From Flavobacteriales bacterium (lineage in GTDB: Bacteria; Bacteroidota; Bacteroidia; Flavobacteriales_D; Sanyastnellaceae), in the NCBI GenBank assembly GCA_947465255.1, contig CANIAA010000002.1, forward strand, positions 1 to 41,499: a stretch of 41,499 nt of DNA. Reading direction: 5' to 3'. Below, piece after piece: positions 32,561 to 41,499 of this stretch. The notes beneath the pieces were generated by a model, which had not been told where the DNA came from, made no database searches, and saw nothing but the letters and a program-made list of their open reading frames with translations. Both the position numbers and the translations under genes were made by a program. Position 1 is the stretch's first letter. Every line of letters begins with the position of its first letter.

Positions 32561-34252
32561 ATGAAGCCTACTACCCTGCTTGCCATTTTCTGTTGTTTCT
32601 CGTCTCTTTTGCATGGTCAAAACAGCACAGGCGACTGCGACGGAGCTATACCGCTCTGCGGTGGAATCTTTAGCGAAGAGTCGGCGCCCCCCGGAACCGG
32701 GAATGTGCTGGAATATACAGGGGCATGTAACTCCGGAATGGAAACCATGAGCTTGTGGTACACTTTCACCGTTCAGCAACCGGGAGAACTCAGCTTCATC
32801 ATTACTCCCAATAACGAACTCGACGACTACGACTGGGGACTTTTTAACATTACCGTAGGAGGCTGCGCAGGCATCAACTTACAAGATGGCTCTTCCCCGG
32901 AAGTCAGCTGTAATTCTTACGGTAGTTTTAATTCCAATGGTCCAACCGGAATTTCAACAGTCAACGGCGGTAGCGGTAACAGCAACGGACCGGGTGATGT
33001 AAACGGACCTCCATTCAATGCAAACTTGAATGTGGAGATTGGACAAACATTCGCACTAATTGTCATGAATTGGTCGAACAGTCCTGATGGCTATACAATC
33101 GACTTCAACGAAAGTACCGCAACGCTATATGACGATCAGCAACCGGAAATAACAGCCGCGGTTCCGGCATGCACCAATAATCAAATTGAACTGCTATTCT
33201 CTGAACTCATCGTAAGCAGCACCGTCGAGGCATCAGATTTTTCAATAAGTGGACCCGGTGGCGTATTTGCAGTTGCTTCGGTTGTGAACGAAAATCCGAA
33301 TGCCAACTATGAAGATTCATTTGTGTTAAATCTGAATGAATCTGTTTTGCAAGCCGGTGTATACACTTTAACCATTGAAGACATCAGCGGCAATGTGGAA
33401 GATCCGTGCGGTAATACGGCCATTGAAGTTTCGTTTGAAATCGAATTCAATGAGCCTATCAGCTACAACAGCGTGGTTGGCTATGCCTGCAACGGCAGTG
33501 GAGGTGCGATCACGGTTACCGATATAACCGGAGGCAGCGCTCCCTATTCGCTGGAAGTCGATGGGATCACTTACCCTTCAGGAACCGCCGACAACCTGAC
33601 ACCAGGCATCTACCAACTCATCGTAAATGATGCAGATAATTGCGGCATAGTAATGCCCATTGAAGTGCTCAATCACGAGATCAGTTTCGTCGATATTCCT
33701 CAGCAAGACTCCATTTCCTGCTCTAGCCCAACGGTGGCCATTACAGGTGTTGAAATCATTCCGTCTCAGAATAGCACAATTAACTGGCAATATTCCCCTG
33801 ATGAAGTCACCTGGGAAGCTCTCCTCTATGCTACGCTTGATCCTACTGTAATAGAATCTGGTTATTACCGTGTGACGGCAACCGACGAACCATCAGGCTG
33901 CAGCGCTTCAGCAACATTTGTCATCGATGAGACAGAAGCAGGATTCATCGATTTATCGGAAGTTCGGTTTCCAAACATTATTACTCCCAACGGCGACTCA
34001 GACAACGATGTATGGATGCCGTTCCTGCGAAGAAACGCTTCACTCGTGTTGCCATCGGTCATGGATACCTATGAACTTAAAATCTTGAACCGCTGGGGCG
34101 AAAAGGTCTTCGACAGCAGCACCGGAAATGGTCGTTATTGGAATGTCGACGGCTATGCCGATGGCGTTTATTACTACGAACTCTATTATCGAATTGAATG
34201 CGGCGGCATGCAAGAAGGCAAGCACGCCGGTCACTTTCAAGTAATACGATAA
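32561..34252 (+). CDS. Secreted protein with T9SS type B (CHU_C) sorting domain
   Basis: The ATG at 32561 gives signal peptide MKPTTLLAIFCCFSSLLHG; the longer frame would start inside the terminator-promoter region. The 564-residue protein opens with a Cys-rich region (STGDCDGAIPLCGG), then a beta-rich domain with YTGACNSGMETMSLWYTF (jelly-roll-like, about 40-185), a Big-type/Ig-like region (about 195-290), a SprB-type segment (VVGYACNGSGGAITVTDITGG, near 305), and a further Ig-like part. The CHU_C domain (about 465-564) shows RFPNIITPNGDSDNDVW and ILNRWGEKVF. It should be exported by T9SS. Ligand unknown. It ends three bases from the convergent M1 peptidase stop. Confidence 0.88.
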   Translation: MKPTTLLAIFCCFSSLLHGQNSTGDCDGAIPLCGGIFSEESAPPGTGNVLEYTGACNSGMETMSLWYTFTVQQPGELSFIITPNNELDDYDWGLFNITVGGCAGINLQDGSSPEVSCNSYGSFNSNGPTGISTVNGGSGNSNGPGDVNGPPFNANLNVEIGQTFALIVMNWSNSPDGYTIDFNESTATLYDDQQPEITAAVPACTNNQIELLFSELIVSSTVEASDFSISGPGGVFAVASVVNENPNANYEDSFVLNLNESVLQAGVYTLTIEDISGNVEDPCGNTAIEVSFEIEFNEPISYNSVVGYACNGSGGAITVTDITGGSAPYSLEVDGITYPSGTADNLTPGIYQLIVNDADNCGIVMPIEVLNHEISFVDIPQQDSISCSSPTVAITGVEIIPSQNSTINWQYSPDEVTWEALLYATLDPTVIESGYYRVTATDEPSGCSASATFVIDETEAGFIDLSEVRFPNIITPNGDSDNDVWMPFLRRNASLVLPSVMDTYELKILNRWGEKVFDSSTGNGRYWNVDGYADGVYYYELYYRIECGGMQEGKHAGHFQVIR

Positions 34253-34255
34253 TTG

Positions 34256-36706
34256 TTAATGTGCGATGGTGAAATGCATCCCCCCCATCACTCTTCCATC
34301 CGAAAGTGTAACCTGTAGTATATAATTACCGGAACCTAATTGCGATGTATCCATGCGTTTTGTGAATGCTCCATGGATGCGCGCTGATGAACGCTGCACC
34401 AATCTACCGTTCGGTGCATAGACATCAAACAAAGCGACTGATTCACCAGCCATATTTCCGGAAACATCCATCCAATCGTTACTAGGATTTGGATAACAAT
34501 TCAATTTCAAGGATTCATCGGTTGGAATCGGTGCCAGTCCTGCGAAAATGTCGCCATTCGCGAAAGCATACTGTCCGCGAAGAAGTGTATCAATCACAAA
34601 GTGTCCATCACCATTCGTAAGGGATCCTGTTCCTAAGGAAAAATAGGGATAGATTTCCCAAGGTTCTGAAGATGCTGATCGATAAACCAAAATCGCTTGT
34701 TGCTCTCCGTTATTGTACAGTGCATAATCCAAATCTGTCTCCTGTGAACCATTGTAGTTAATACGACCGCTGTACACATCGGCATCATCCCACAAACCAT
34801 CTACCAAATAATAGTGCGTATTGGAAATCTCAAACACGCCATTGCCGAGCGGAATTTGATCAGGCTCAGCCCAAATATGCTCTATACGAATTAGGGATGA
34901 ATCGACTACGTTCTCGCGCGAAAAACGAAAATCAACATAAGGCAAAATCGGATAGAGGGACTGGTCTGAATAAACCATAAACTCATGATCCATGCGCGCC
35001 TGATTCAAGCGATTGCGACCATTGAGCACAACCATGGCCGGCAAAAAATCACACGGCAGTTGAATTTGCGTAAACTGCCCTGAGGCATCTATCTGAAACT
35101 CTGCACGCTCATTGTCCTCAGAAATGAATGTCAAATCCAACGGAACATGCTGATAGAACTGCGGACATTCTCTAAGCTTTTGCTGGATGTGAACATCTAC
35201 CAGATATTGATTTCCTTCTAACTCAGATGCAAAAGAATCAACTACAAAAACACTAAAGCCAGGTTGAAAAACCTGATCCTCGAAAAAATCATCCAATGGA
35301 ACTCCTGACTCCTCTGCAAGAAAATCTCGAAACTCCTCCGGAGTAACATCAACAAAAACATGATTGGCTTGAACCTCCGTCATGGCCACCCGAAAAAGTT
35401 CATCACCCAAATAGCCGCGCAGATTATGCATAACCGACGCTCCCTTGTAGTAGGTGTGCGTTCCGTAAATGACGGGATCCGGCATCGGTGACATTGGTTG
35501 GAAACCGTTATCGTCGATGTGTGCATTGCGAAGCACGTCCAGGTGATTCGTCTTGACTTGATCCAGAAAATCTTCCTGACCATATAACCATTCAGTAAGT
35601 AAGTGTGAACTGTATTCAGCCGGGCCTTCTTTCAACCACATGTCATTATGAATATGAGGCGTAACCACATCGCCCCACCATAAATGCCCCAACTCGTGTG
35701 AAAGCAAGTTGTTATTGCTGATGATTGACTCGCTCACCATAAACTGCGGATAAGCAATATTTGTAGGTATTTCCAACGCGCCGTCGGTCGTGAGCACATA
35801 GCCTACACGCTCCCATATATAAGGACCATACCAATACTCCAAAGCGTCGATGGCAGCACCAACATTCACCATGACATTTTGCATGGCTCCAATGTTGGCG
35901 GGTTTTCCGGTTAGGCGCACGGGCACGTCACCAAACGCTCCCGTGTGAACATAGTCGACATCCACGTAATCCGCTACTGCTATGGCACTCAGGTGTGTCG
36001 GTATTGGCTGGTTCATCGCAAACGAACGCACTACGGTATCGCCCGCAACAACCATTTCGCCCATAAAAGTTCCCTGGCAATGAGCCCGCAAGTTTCCGGA
36101 GCTCTTCACGTGATACTCGTAGGTTGCCCGTTCAACAAACGAATCGAAACAAGGATACCAAACACGACCGAAATTGGGCGGTATGGTGCTCAATCCAATT
36201 CCCAGATTATAGATGTAGTTTCCCTGAAAATAAAAACCACCCCACACAGGATCCTGATAGGGCTGTCCGTGATAATACACGGTCACCTCGGAGGTGTCCT
36301 GTGTATTCATGACCATTGGAAAAGGAATGGCCAGAATATTTCCATCGTAGGTAAACTCAGAAGAAGCACCACTCCACTTGACAGAATCGACCGTTAGATT
36401 ATACAAGTCAAATCGTATGGCATTCATGTTATCCATCAAGGAGTTGAATCGAATCGAAGTTGCAGCGGATATGCTGTAGGACGAATAATGAGATACGTCC
36501 AGATTAATGGTGTAATGCTGAATATCGAACGTGTCGCTTCTGGCTATACTCTCGTTCAACACCAGCAGCTCGCGCGCTGAGAGTGGCTCCGATCTGCGTG
36601 ACTTATTGTGTGAGTGATGACACCCATTAAAGGCTCTTTGACCCGGTTGAGCCAACATATCTAGCACACTCAAAAAAAAGAAAATCGAAAAGAGGACTGG
36701 TTTCAT
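34256..36706 (-). CDS. Secreted M1 family metallopeptidase with T9SS type A sorting domain
   Basis: This 816-residue protein has a signal peptide (MKPVLFSIFFFLSVLDMLA), an N-terminal beta-sandwich domain (about 50-230), and the M1 catalytic domain. The exopeptidase motif GAMEN is replaced by DGALEIPTN near residue 309. Zinc ligands are in HELGHLWWGD near residues 336-345, with the third ligand Glu in LKEGPAEY near residue 360. A conserved Tyr region (YKGASVMHNLRGYLG) follows. The C-terminal 75 residues (from NCYPNPSNDWMDVSG to the end) are a T9SS type A domain. It should be an exported aminopeptidase for peptide use. It lies 45 bases after the GT4 gene, likely in the same transcript. Confidence 0.93.
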   Translation of the reverse strand: MKPVLFSIFFFLSVLDMLAQPGQRAFNGCHHSHNKSRRSEPLSARELLVLNESIARSDTFDIQHYTINLDVSHYSSYSISAATSIRFNSLMDNMNAIRFDLYNLTVDSVKWSGASSEFTYDGNILAIPFPMVMNTQDTSEVTVYYHGQPYQDPVWGGFYFQGNYIYNLGIGLSTIPPNFGRVWYPCFDSFVERATYEYHVKSSGNLRAHCQGTFMGEMVVAGDTVVRSFAMNQPIPTHLSAIAVADYVDVDYVHTGAFGDVPVRLTGKPANIGAMQNVMVNVGAAIDALEYWYGPYIWERVGYVLTTDGALEIPTNIAYPQFMVSESIISNNNLLSHELGHLWWGDVVTPHIHNDMWLKEGPAEYSSHLLTEWLYGQEDFLDQVKTNHLDVLRNAHIDDNGFQPMSPMPDPVIYGTHTYYKGASVMHNLRGYLGDELFRVAMTEVQANHVFVDVTPEEFRDFLAEESGVPLDDFFEDQVFQPGFSVFVVDSFASELEGNQYLVDVHIQQKLRECPQFYQHVPLDLTFISEDNERAEFQIDASGQFTQIQLPCDFLPAMVVLNGRNRLNQARMDHEFMVYSDQSLYPILPYVDFRFSRENVVDSSLIRIEHIWAEPDQIPLGNGVFEISNTHYYLVDGLWDDADVYSGRINYNGSQETDLDYALYNNGEQQAILVYRSASSEPWEIYPYFSLGTGSLTNGDGHFVIDTLLRGQYAFANGDIFAGLAPIPTDESLKLNCYPNPSNDWMDVSGNMAGESVALFDVYAPNGRLVQRSSARIHGAFTKRMDTSQLGSGNYILQVTLSDGRVMGGMHFTIAH

Positions 36707-36751
36707 AGTCGGAAATTGGATTCCGAAAAATACGCAAATCGACCTACTACG

Positions 36752-37930
36752 CTAGGAAATCTTGCTGTTAAAACAGGTGTCCTCCAGAACACGCACAGTA
36801 GTCTCCCAGTCAAAACGCTGCATAGCATATTGCCTTCCTGCCTCACCCATTCGGCTGGCCTCAGATGGATTATACAACAAACTCACAATACTGTCTGCCA
36901 ACTCCTCATCGCTACTCCCAATGAGGCATTCCTGTCCATGTTTAATTCCCAGCGGCGCAGCGGCGAGTTCCGTTGTAACGCAAGGCAATTCCATACACAT
37001 GGCTTCAAGCAGTTTGTTTTGCATACCACTACCTGAAAGCATTGGAGCAACAAAAACCCGAGCATTATTATAAGCATCTCGAATATCATCAAGCCATCCG
37101 CTTACGACCACATCTTCGCAAGCCAATGCTTGAACGGAAGCTGAGGGTGTAGCTCCGGCAATCAACAGTCGCGCCTGCGGATAACTCAACTTTACAATTG
37201 GCAAGATGGATAGAGCCAGACGACGGGCACCCTCGATGTTCGGAGGATAACTCATATTTCCGGTAAATACCAACTCGAAGCCTCTGGCACTATCCTTCTT
37301 TCTGCTGAAATAATCGGCGTCAATGCCATTGGGCACGACGTTTATTCGATTGCATTGAGAATGATAAATCAGCTTGCGATCCTGATCACTAATTATCGCA
37401 TGATGTTCAAAGTAATCAAATATCAAATGCTCATATGCCGTCAGTCGCTTGGCTTCCTCCCGGACAAATGGCGCTAAATACCAAGGAGCCCGGAGAGCAC
37501 GTCGATGCTGACCCGCACTGAGAGCGTCCATATAATCAATCGTCTTTCTAAAATGATGCAGATGCTTCACGTATTCACTGCATCGTATCAACTGACAATA
37601 AATTACATCCGGTTGAATTTCCTCAATCTGTACTCTTATTTTCCGGGCAATAGCATGCTCATAGAAGTAATGTACTTGAAATGGCTTACGCGATAAGAAG
37701 GCAAGTCCCATTCGAAGGAACATCTTCAACCGATTCAACCGAAAGACAGTAATATGAGGAGTTACAGCCCGAAGATGCGAGAGGGCTGATTCGTCGACCG
37801 ATGTATCAGACAAACAAATCAGATGCACCTCATGATGTTTGCACAATTGTCGTAATTGATGGTATGCCCTGAGCTTATCGCCTTTCTCCAAAGGCCATGG
37901 AACTCGACTGACAAGCATGCATACCTTCAT
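36752..37930 (-). CDS. Glycosyltransferase, GT4 type (TIGR03087-like)
   Basis: This 392-residue cytoplasmic-face protein has a GT-B fold. The N-terminal part begins MKVCMLVSRVPWPLEKGDKL, the typical opening of this subgroup; IDYMDALSAGQHR and NVVPNGIDADYF follow. The donor-site region is FVAPMLSGSGMQNKLLEAMCM near residues 292-312, with the Glu of the E(x)A motif. It resembles the TIGR03087 family used in exopolysaccharide assembly. Sugar and acceptor are unknown. Its start overlaps the stop of the upstream GT4 gene by four bases (ATGA), indicating translational coupling. Confidence 0.85.
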   Translation of the reverse strand: MKVCMLVSRVPWPLEKGDKLRAYHQLRQLCKHHEVHLICLSDTSVDESALSHLRAVTPHITVFRLNRLKMFLRMGLAFLSRKPFQVHYFYEHAIARKIRVQIEEIQPDVIYCQLIRCSEYVKHLHHFRKTIDYMDALSAGQHRRALRAPWYLAPFVREEAKRLTAYEHLIFDYFEHHAIISDQDRKLIYHSQCNRINVVPNGIDADYFSRKKDSARGFELVFTGNMSYPPNIEGARRLALSILPIVKLSYPQARLLIAGATPSASVQALACEDVVVSGWLDDIRDAYNNARVFVAPMLSGSGMQNKLLEAMCMELPCVTTELAAAPLGIKHGQECLIGSSDEELADSIVSLLYNPSEASRMGEAGRQYAMQRFDWETTVRVLEDTCFNSKIS

Positions 37931-39129
37931 GCCTTCTTGATTTCCTTGTAAAAGTTTACAAGCTGGTTGGTCACAGCTTCAATATCGAAATGAGCAGCCA
38001 CATGCTCACGACCACTATAAGCCATGGCGCGACGCTTCTCACCATCATTCAAAAGCACATTCAATGCATGAATCCAATCTTCTCGGCGATCAGCCAAAAA
38101 AAGTTGTTTGCCATGCTCACAACCCAGTCCTTCTGCGCCTAGCGATGTTGCAATAACTGCTCGTCCGGTAGCAAGCCCTTCGATTATCTTAACACGCACA
38201 CCTCCGGCACTCAACAAAGGCACTACCATAATCGCCTTGGACAACATAAAAGCAATTGCATCATCGACCTCTCCTACTACGATGACATTTGGCAAATTCA
38301 ACCGGGTGATTTCTTCCGACATATTGCGGCCTGCCAAATAAAATTTCAACTGCGGATATTGCTCGTGAATGAACGGCCAGATGGTATTCAAAAACCATAA
38401 AACACCTTCCAGATTAGGCCCCCAATCCATAGCACCCAAATGAAAAAGTGCAGGCTCCGCTTCCAGATTATTCCCAAACGGATATCGACTCAAATCAACT
38501 CCAAAGGGAATCGTGCGTACTCGTTTACGAACCCCCAAAGCCAACATCCTATTCTTATCTTCTTCACTAATTGCAGCTATTCCGCTCACTTCATTCAGCA
38601 CACTCAACTCATATGACTTTAGTTTTCGTGTCAGATACTTCAAATACCTACTCTTAAAATAATTCGAAGTTCCGGCTGCAATTTTTTCCCAAATCACATA
38701 TTCCAGGTTATGGGAACGAAGAACGATAGGTGCGGTACTCAATCTTCTTATTGTACCGATGTAAGGAGTCATAAAAAGACTTTCCAAATGAACCACATCG
38801 AAGTCTTCTTTGCGAAGCAACTTAACCAGACGTATATCAAAATCAGTGCTGAAAAAACGCGAAATATTGTACGAATCGGAAGTGATAAAACTGGAAAACG
38901 CCTCTACTGCGTTTACTCGAGTGTCAACAAAAACGCCCTCTATTTCGGTTTGATCCAAATACTTCTCAGGCATAAGCTCGGGATTGAAATCATGCTTGTG
39001 AGTGAAAATAGTTAACACCTTAACCTTATGCCCTGCCTGCAACAACCCTTGCGTGATGTTATTCATCGCAATACAACCACCATCTCTGGCAGGCAGCGGT
39101 GGCTTTAAACATAACTGCAATATCTTCAT
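37927..39129 (-). CDS. Glycosyltransferase, GT4 type
   Basis: This 400-residue GT-B protein begins MKILQLCLKPPLPARDGGCIA with the Gly-rich nucleotide-sugar loop, contains DVVHLESLFMTPYI, VLRSHNLEYVIWEKIA near residue 137, TIPFGVDLSRYPF near residue 205, and the donor-site motif GVRVKIIEGLATGRAVIAT near residue 318. GT4 enzymes are retaining transferases using nucleotide-activated sugars. It overlaps lptF/G upstream and the second GT4 downstream by four bases each, so the two transferases probably build or decorate a glycolipid handled with LPS. The substrate is unknown. Confidence 0.88.
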   Translation of the reverse strand: MKILQLCLKPPLPARDGGCIAMNNITQGLLQAGHKVKVLTIFTHKHDFNPELMPEKYLDQTEIEGVFVDTRVNAVEAFSSFITSDSYNISRFFSTDFDIRLVKLLRKEDFDVVHLESLFMTPYIGTIRRLSTAPIVLRSHNLEYVIWEKIAAGTSNYFKSRYLKYLTRKLKSYELSVLNEVSGIAAISEEDKNRMLALGVRKRVRTIPFGVDLSRYPFGNNLEAEPALFHLGAMDWGPNLEGVLWFLNTIWPFIHEQYPQLKFYLAGRNMSEEITRLNLPNVIVVGEVDDAIAFMLSKAIMVVPLLSAGGVRVKIIEGLATGRAVIATSLGAEGLGCEHGKQLFLADRREDWIHALNVLLNDGEKRRAMAYSGREHVAAHFDIEAVTNQLVNFYKEIKKA

Positions 39130-40559
39130 GCCTTATATTCCTTCGTTTTCATACGATAAAACCGTGCAAGTTTAGTGAACCATCGGGACAAAGGCGATTT
39201 CTCCATCAGAGCAGACTCCTTCATCGCTTTGCGAGTTATCCAAATACTCATGGGAAACAAAACAACCGTGCTTATCCACATGCCCAGCCATGGTTCTATG
39301 AACTGATTCTTGGCCATACGTTCCCCGGCCATGGTTACTAATTGATAAACCACGAACAACCCGAGCGCTATGAGCGTTGGTATGCCAATGCCTCCCCTTC
39401 GAATGATTGCTCCCAGCGGCGCTCCAATAAAAAAGAGCACTAGGCAGACAACCGCCAGGAAAAACTTTCGGTGCCATTCAATCTTATGCCTGTTTATGTT
39501 CTTCAGACGCGACTTCAATTCATCCATTTGTCTCTGAAGTAAATCCTTCGATTTTCGGGTATTCTCCTTTGCCCAGCTTATGGCCTTCTGCTGCTCCTTA
39601 GCATCTACTGATTCAAACAACGATTGGACGGGAACTGTAACCTCCGATGTGCCTTCATCGAGGCGCTTCTTCGTTAATCGCAGCGTATTGCGCGCATACT
39701 GATATTGCACTGTGTCAACAATGACTTTGAGACTATCAATGGCCTGATCGAGCTGATGAACGCTCATCATTTCTGCCGGGTTCTTCATGACCTCTTCATT
39801 GTCTGCACTGAAGGCAAGCGAGCTTAGATCCATACGAAGCTCCATCTTCTCAAATGCTCCTTCAATCAAAGCATGCCTGGGCTCTCGTATCTTCTTGTCA
39901 CGCTGTTCATCGTAGCTGTGCCCATCAAAAAGTGTGAGAACAAGATATCGCTTGTCAGAGGTCTGCTCCATCCGGCCACTTCGGGCGCGTATTACAGTTC
40001 TATTGGCTTTTTCGCCACCTCGATGATCGTAAATAAGTACATCGGTGAGCTCTCCGGTTTCTGTATTGTTGCGCCCCGCGCGAATGCTAACTCCTTCAAT
40101 ACCGTTATAAAAAACACCATCTGTTAAATTCAATGCAGGCTTTTGTTTCAAAATGCTGAACAACATCGTGCGAAACTTCAAGTTGGCAACGGGCCATATG
40201 TTATTTGCAAAAACAAATGCCAACAAGGAAAGACCGACACTAAAAAAAATCAGTGGTCGCATCATGCGCAGCAATGAAACACCCGCGCTTTTCATTGCAG
40301 TCATTTCGTTATTCTCTGCTAATGCGCCCATGGTCATTATGGAACTCATGAGAATGGCCAAGGGCAACGCCATGTTAACAAGACGTGCTGAGGCGAAAAT
40401 CAACAATTTGAAGACAACCCAACCGCTCAATCCCTTTCCTAACAGTTCGTCGAGATACACCCAAATAAACTGCATCTCAAAGATGAACATAGCCACCAGA
40501 AAAGTGACGATGAACGGACCGATGTAGCTGCGGAGCAGGAGTACCGACAATTTATTCAC
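39126..40559 (-). CDS. LptF/LptG family permease of the LPS export ABC transporter
   Basis: This 477-residue protein probably starts with GTG (40557-40559, MNKLSVLLLRSYI); the next Met would cut into the first membrane helix. It has three membrane helices at the N-terminus (about 13-120; ALPLAILMSSIMTMGALAENNEMTAMKSAG is the typical coupling-helix region), a large periplasmic domain, and three helices at the C-terminus (about 365-455). LptF and LptG form the membrane part of LptB2FG, which extracts LPS from the inner membrane. About 130 residues before the last helices are helical and charged, longer than in E. coli LptF. It leads the operon with the two GT4 genes. Confidence 0.92.
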   Translation of the reverse strand: MNKLSVLLLRSYIGPFIVTFLVAMFIFEMQFIWVYLDELLGKGLSGWVVFKLLIFASARLVNMALPLAILMSSIMTMGALAENNEMTAMKSAGVSLLRMMRPLIFFSVGLSLLAFVFANNIWPVANLKFRTMLFSILKQKPALNLTDGVFYNGIEGVSIRAGRNNTETGELTDVLIYDHRGGEKANRTVIRARSGRMEQTSDKRYLVLTLFDGHSYDEQRDKKIREPRHALIEGAFEKMELRMDLSSLAFSADNEEVMKNPAEMMSVHQLDQAIDSLKVIVDTVQYQYARNTLRLTKKRLDEGTSEVTVPVQSLFESVDAKEQQKAISWAKENTRKSKDLLQRQMDELKSRLKNINRHKIEWHRKFFLAVVCLVLFFIGAPLGAIIRRGGIGIPTLIALGLFVVYQLVTMAGERMAKNQFIEPWLGMWISTVVLFPMSIWITRKAMKESALMEKSPLSRWFTKLARFYRMKTKEYKA

Positions 40560-40712
40560 CCTACAAAATTAATCGGTTCGACGCCTCAGATAGCAGAGAC
40601 GCTCTGCCGCGCAATTGTTCAAACAAGGCTGAAAATCTCAAACCGACGTGATGCCGCACAGCCCTCAACACACTATTTTTACAACCTCGATAAACCAACA
40701 AAACCACGCGCG

Positions 40713-41499
40713 TTGTTATACCAACTTTCCATTGTCGCCATTTTCCTATATGGCTGCTTCCTGATGTTCTTGTTCATTTACAGCTTGGTTCAATTGAACC
40801 TGGCCATCAAGTACAGCAAATTCAAGCAAGCACAAAAGCGCAAACCACAGCTTGCCGACGACCAATGGCCGGTGGTGACTGTGCAGCTACCCGTTTTCAA
40901 TGAACTCTATGTAGTGGAGCGTCTCATAGAAGCTATTTGCCGATTTGAGTACCCGGCCGGTAAGCTGGAAATTCAAGTGCTCGACGATAGCACCGATGAA
41001 AGCTTTGAGGTTGCTGCCCGAAAAATTGGCGAAATGCAAAAGCAGGGTATCGACATCAAACATGTTAAACGTCCTGTGCGCGAAGGCTACAAGGCCGGTG
41101 CTTTGGCTTATGGCCTCGACATTTGCCGTGGTGAGTTCGTAGCTATTTTCGATGCCGACTTCATTCCACGTAAAGACTTTTTACTTCAAACTATTCCGCA
41201 TTTCTTCCATAATGACAAAATCGGTGTGGTTCAAACAAAGTGGGAACACCTCAATGAAGAGTACTCACTCCTTACTCGACTTCAAGCATTTGGGCTCGAT
41301 GCTCACTTTACGGTGGAGCAAGTAGGACGCAACAGCGGCGAGCATTTCATCAACTTCAACGGCACAGCCGGTGTATGGCGCAAAGCCACAATCTATGACG
41401 CAGGAGGTTGGGAAAGCGACACTATTACGGAAGACCTCGACCTCAGCTACCGCGCTCAGCTTCGCGGATGGGAATTCGTATACCTTCCTATGATTGGAG
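40713..41499 (+). CDS. Processive GT2 synthase (cellulose/mannan synthase-like), 5' part only
   Basis: The frame is open from before 40560 to the window edge. No ATG lies before the first membrane helix, whose coding starts at about 40716, so I place the start at a TTG at 40713 (LYQLSIVAIFLYGCFLM follows); ATG 40764 would remove half the helix. The GT2 domain shows PVFNELYVVERLIEA, VLDDSTDES, IFDADFIPRKDF, FNGTAGVWRK and TEDLDLSYRAQLRGW, i.e. the D, DxD, and TED parts of processive beta-glycan synthases. The QxxRW motif would be the next block, beyond the window. It should make a beta-linked polysaccharide. It is divergent from lptF/G. Confidence 0.85.
   Translation, partial: MLYQLSIVAIFLYGCFLMFLFIYSLVQLNLAIKYSKFKQAQKRKPQLADDQWPVVTVQLPVFNELYVVERLIEAICRFEYPAGKLEIQVLDDSTDESFEVAARKIGEMQKQGIDIKHVKRPVREGYKAGALAYGLDICRGEFVAIFDADFIPRKDFLLQTIPHFFHNDKIGVVQTKWEHLNEEYSLLTRLQAFGLDAHFTVEQVGRNSGEHFINFNGTAGVWRKATIYDAGGWESDTITEDLDLSYRAQLRGWEFVYLPMIG

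Noticed and set aside
36707-36751. Small hairpin CGGAA-ATTGGA-TTCCG before the M1 gene
   Set aside because: A five-pair stem of this size occurs by chance, and there is no T-run or other support.
1-41499. tRNA, rRNA, insertion sequences, integrases or att sites
   Set aside because: I looked for T-arm motifs, transposase motifs and long direct or terminal inverted repeats and found none I could support.

Overview
The window looks like chromosomal DNA of a free-living member of the Bacteroidota, most likely Flavobacteriales or a close relative. Support comes from four proteins carrying type IX secretion (T9SS) C-terminal sorting domains (two type A, two CHU_C/type B), a GldI-like FKBP lipoprotein, DUF6702 and DUF5723 family proteins, a Bacteroidota-type PlsC protein, and several upstream sequences matching the Bacteroidota -7 box TAnnTTTG. 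I see no rRNA, tRNA, CRISPR array, insertion sequence, phage gene or integrase, so this reads as ordinary core and envelope chromosome rather than a mobile island.

Layout. 1-1087 (minus): 5' part of a secreted subtilase. 1232-3352 (plus): animal-like glutamate dehydrogenase, a heptamer-built inverted repeat, and YqgE/AlgH. 3417-6764 (plus): a coupled trio of MBOAT O-acyltransferase, SGNH-like partner and a small ATP-grasp-like protein. 6761-7958 (minus): endonuclease III lacking its iron-sulfur motif, and a DUF6702 protein. 8038-11971 (plus): NrnA-like DHH phosphoesterase, two FKBP lipoproteins, DUF5723 barrel. 12026-16091 (plus): PlsC acyltransferase, a T9SS type B adhesin-like protein, AccD. 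16121-18634 (minus): large Ig-like repeat T9SS type A protein. 18720-20012 (plus): MtaB. 20018-25525 (minus): operon-like chain PaaZ, S41 peptidase, membrane/coiled-coil protein, outer-membrane barrel. 25618-26443: a small basic protein (minus) and a small secreted protein (plus). 26511-28130 (plus): GT-C mannosyltransferase-like protein. 28127-29506 (minus): DEDDh exonuclease/GIY-YIG fusion. 29626-32365 (plus): LemA, two TPM proteins and a DjlA-like co-chaperone. 32366-32560: a possible short RNA with an intrinsic terminator, then a promoter. 32561-34252 (plus): second T9SS type B protein. 34256-40559 (minus): LptF/G permease, two GT4 glycosyltransferases and a secreted M1 peptidase. 40713-41499 (plus): 5' part of a processive GT2 synthase.

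The genes point to investment in the cell envelope: lipid and fatty-acid synthesis (PlsC, AccD), LPS transport with sugar transfer (LptF/G, GT4 pair), polysaccharide synthesis and O-acylation (GT2, MBOAT/SGNH), and secreted peptidases and repeat proteins exported by T9SS. Gene packing is very tight. Same-strand neighbours commonly overlap by 1-29 bases, and four of the five convergent pairs end within 5 bases of each other, two of them sharing a TTAA double stop. The least explained parts are the ATP-grasp-like third member of the acyltransferase cluster, the PaaZ-S41-membrane-barrel operon, the candidate short RNA at 32431-32506, and the heptamer hairpin at 2654-2730.
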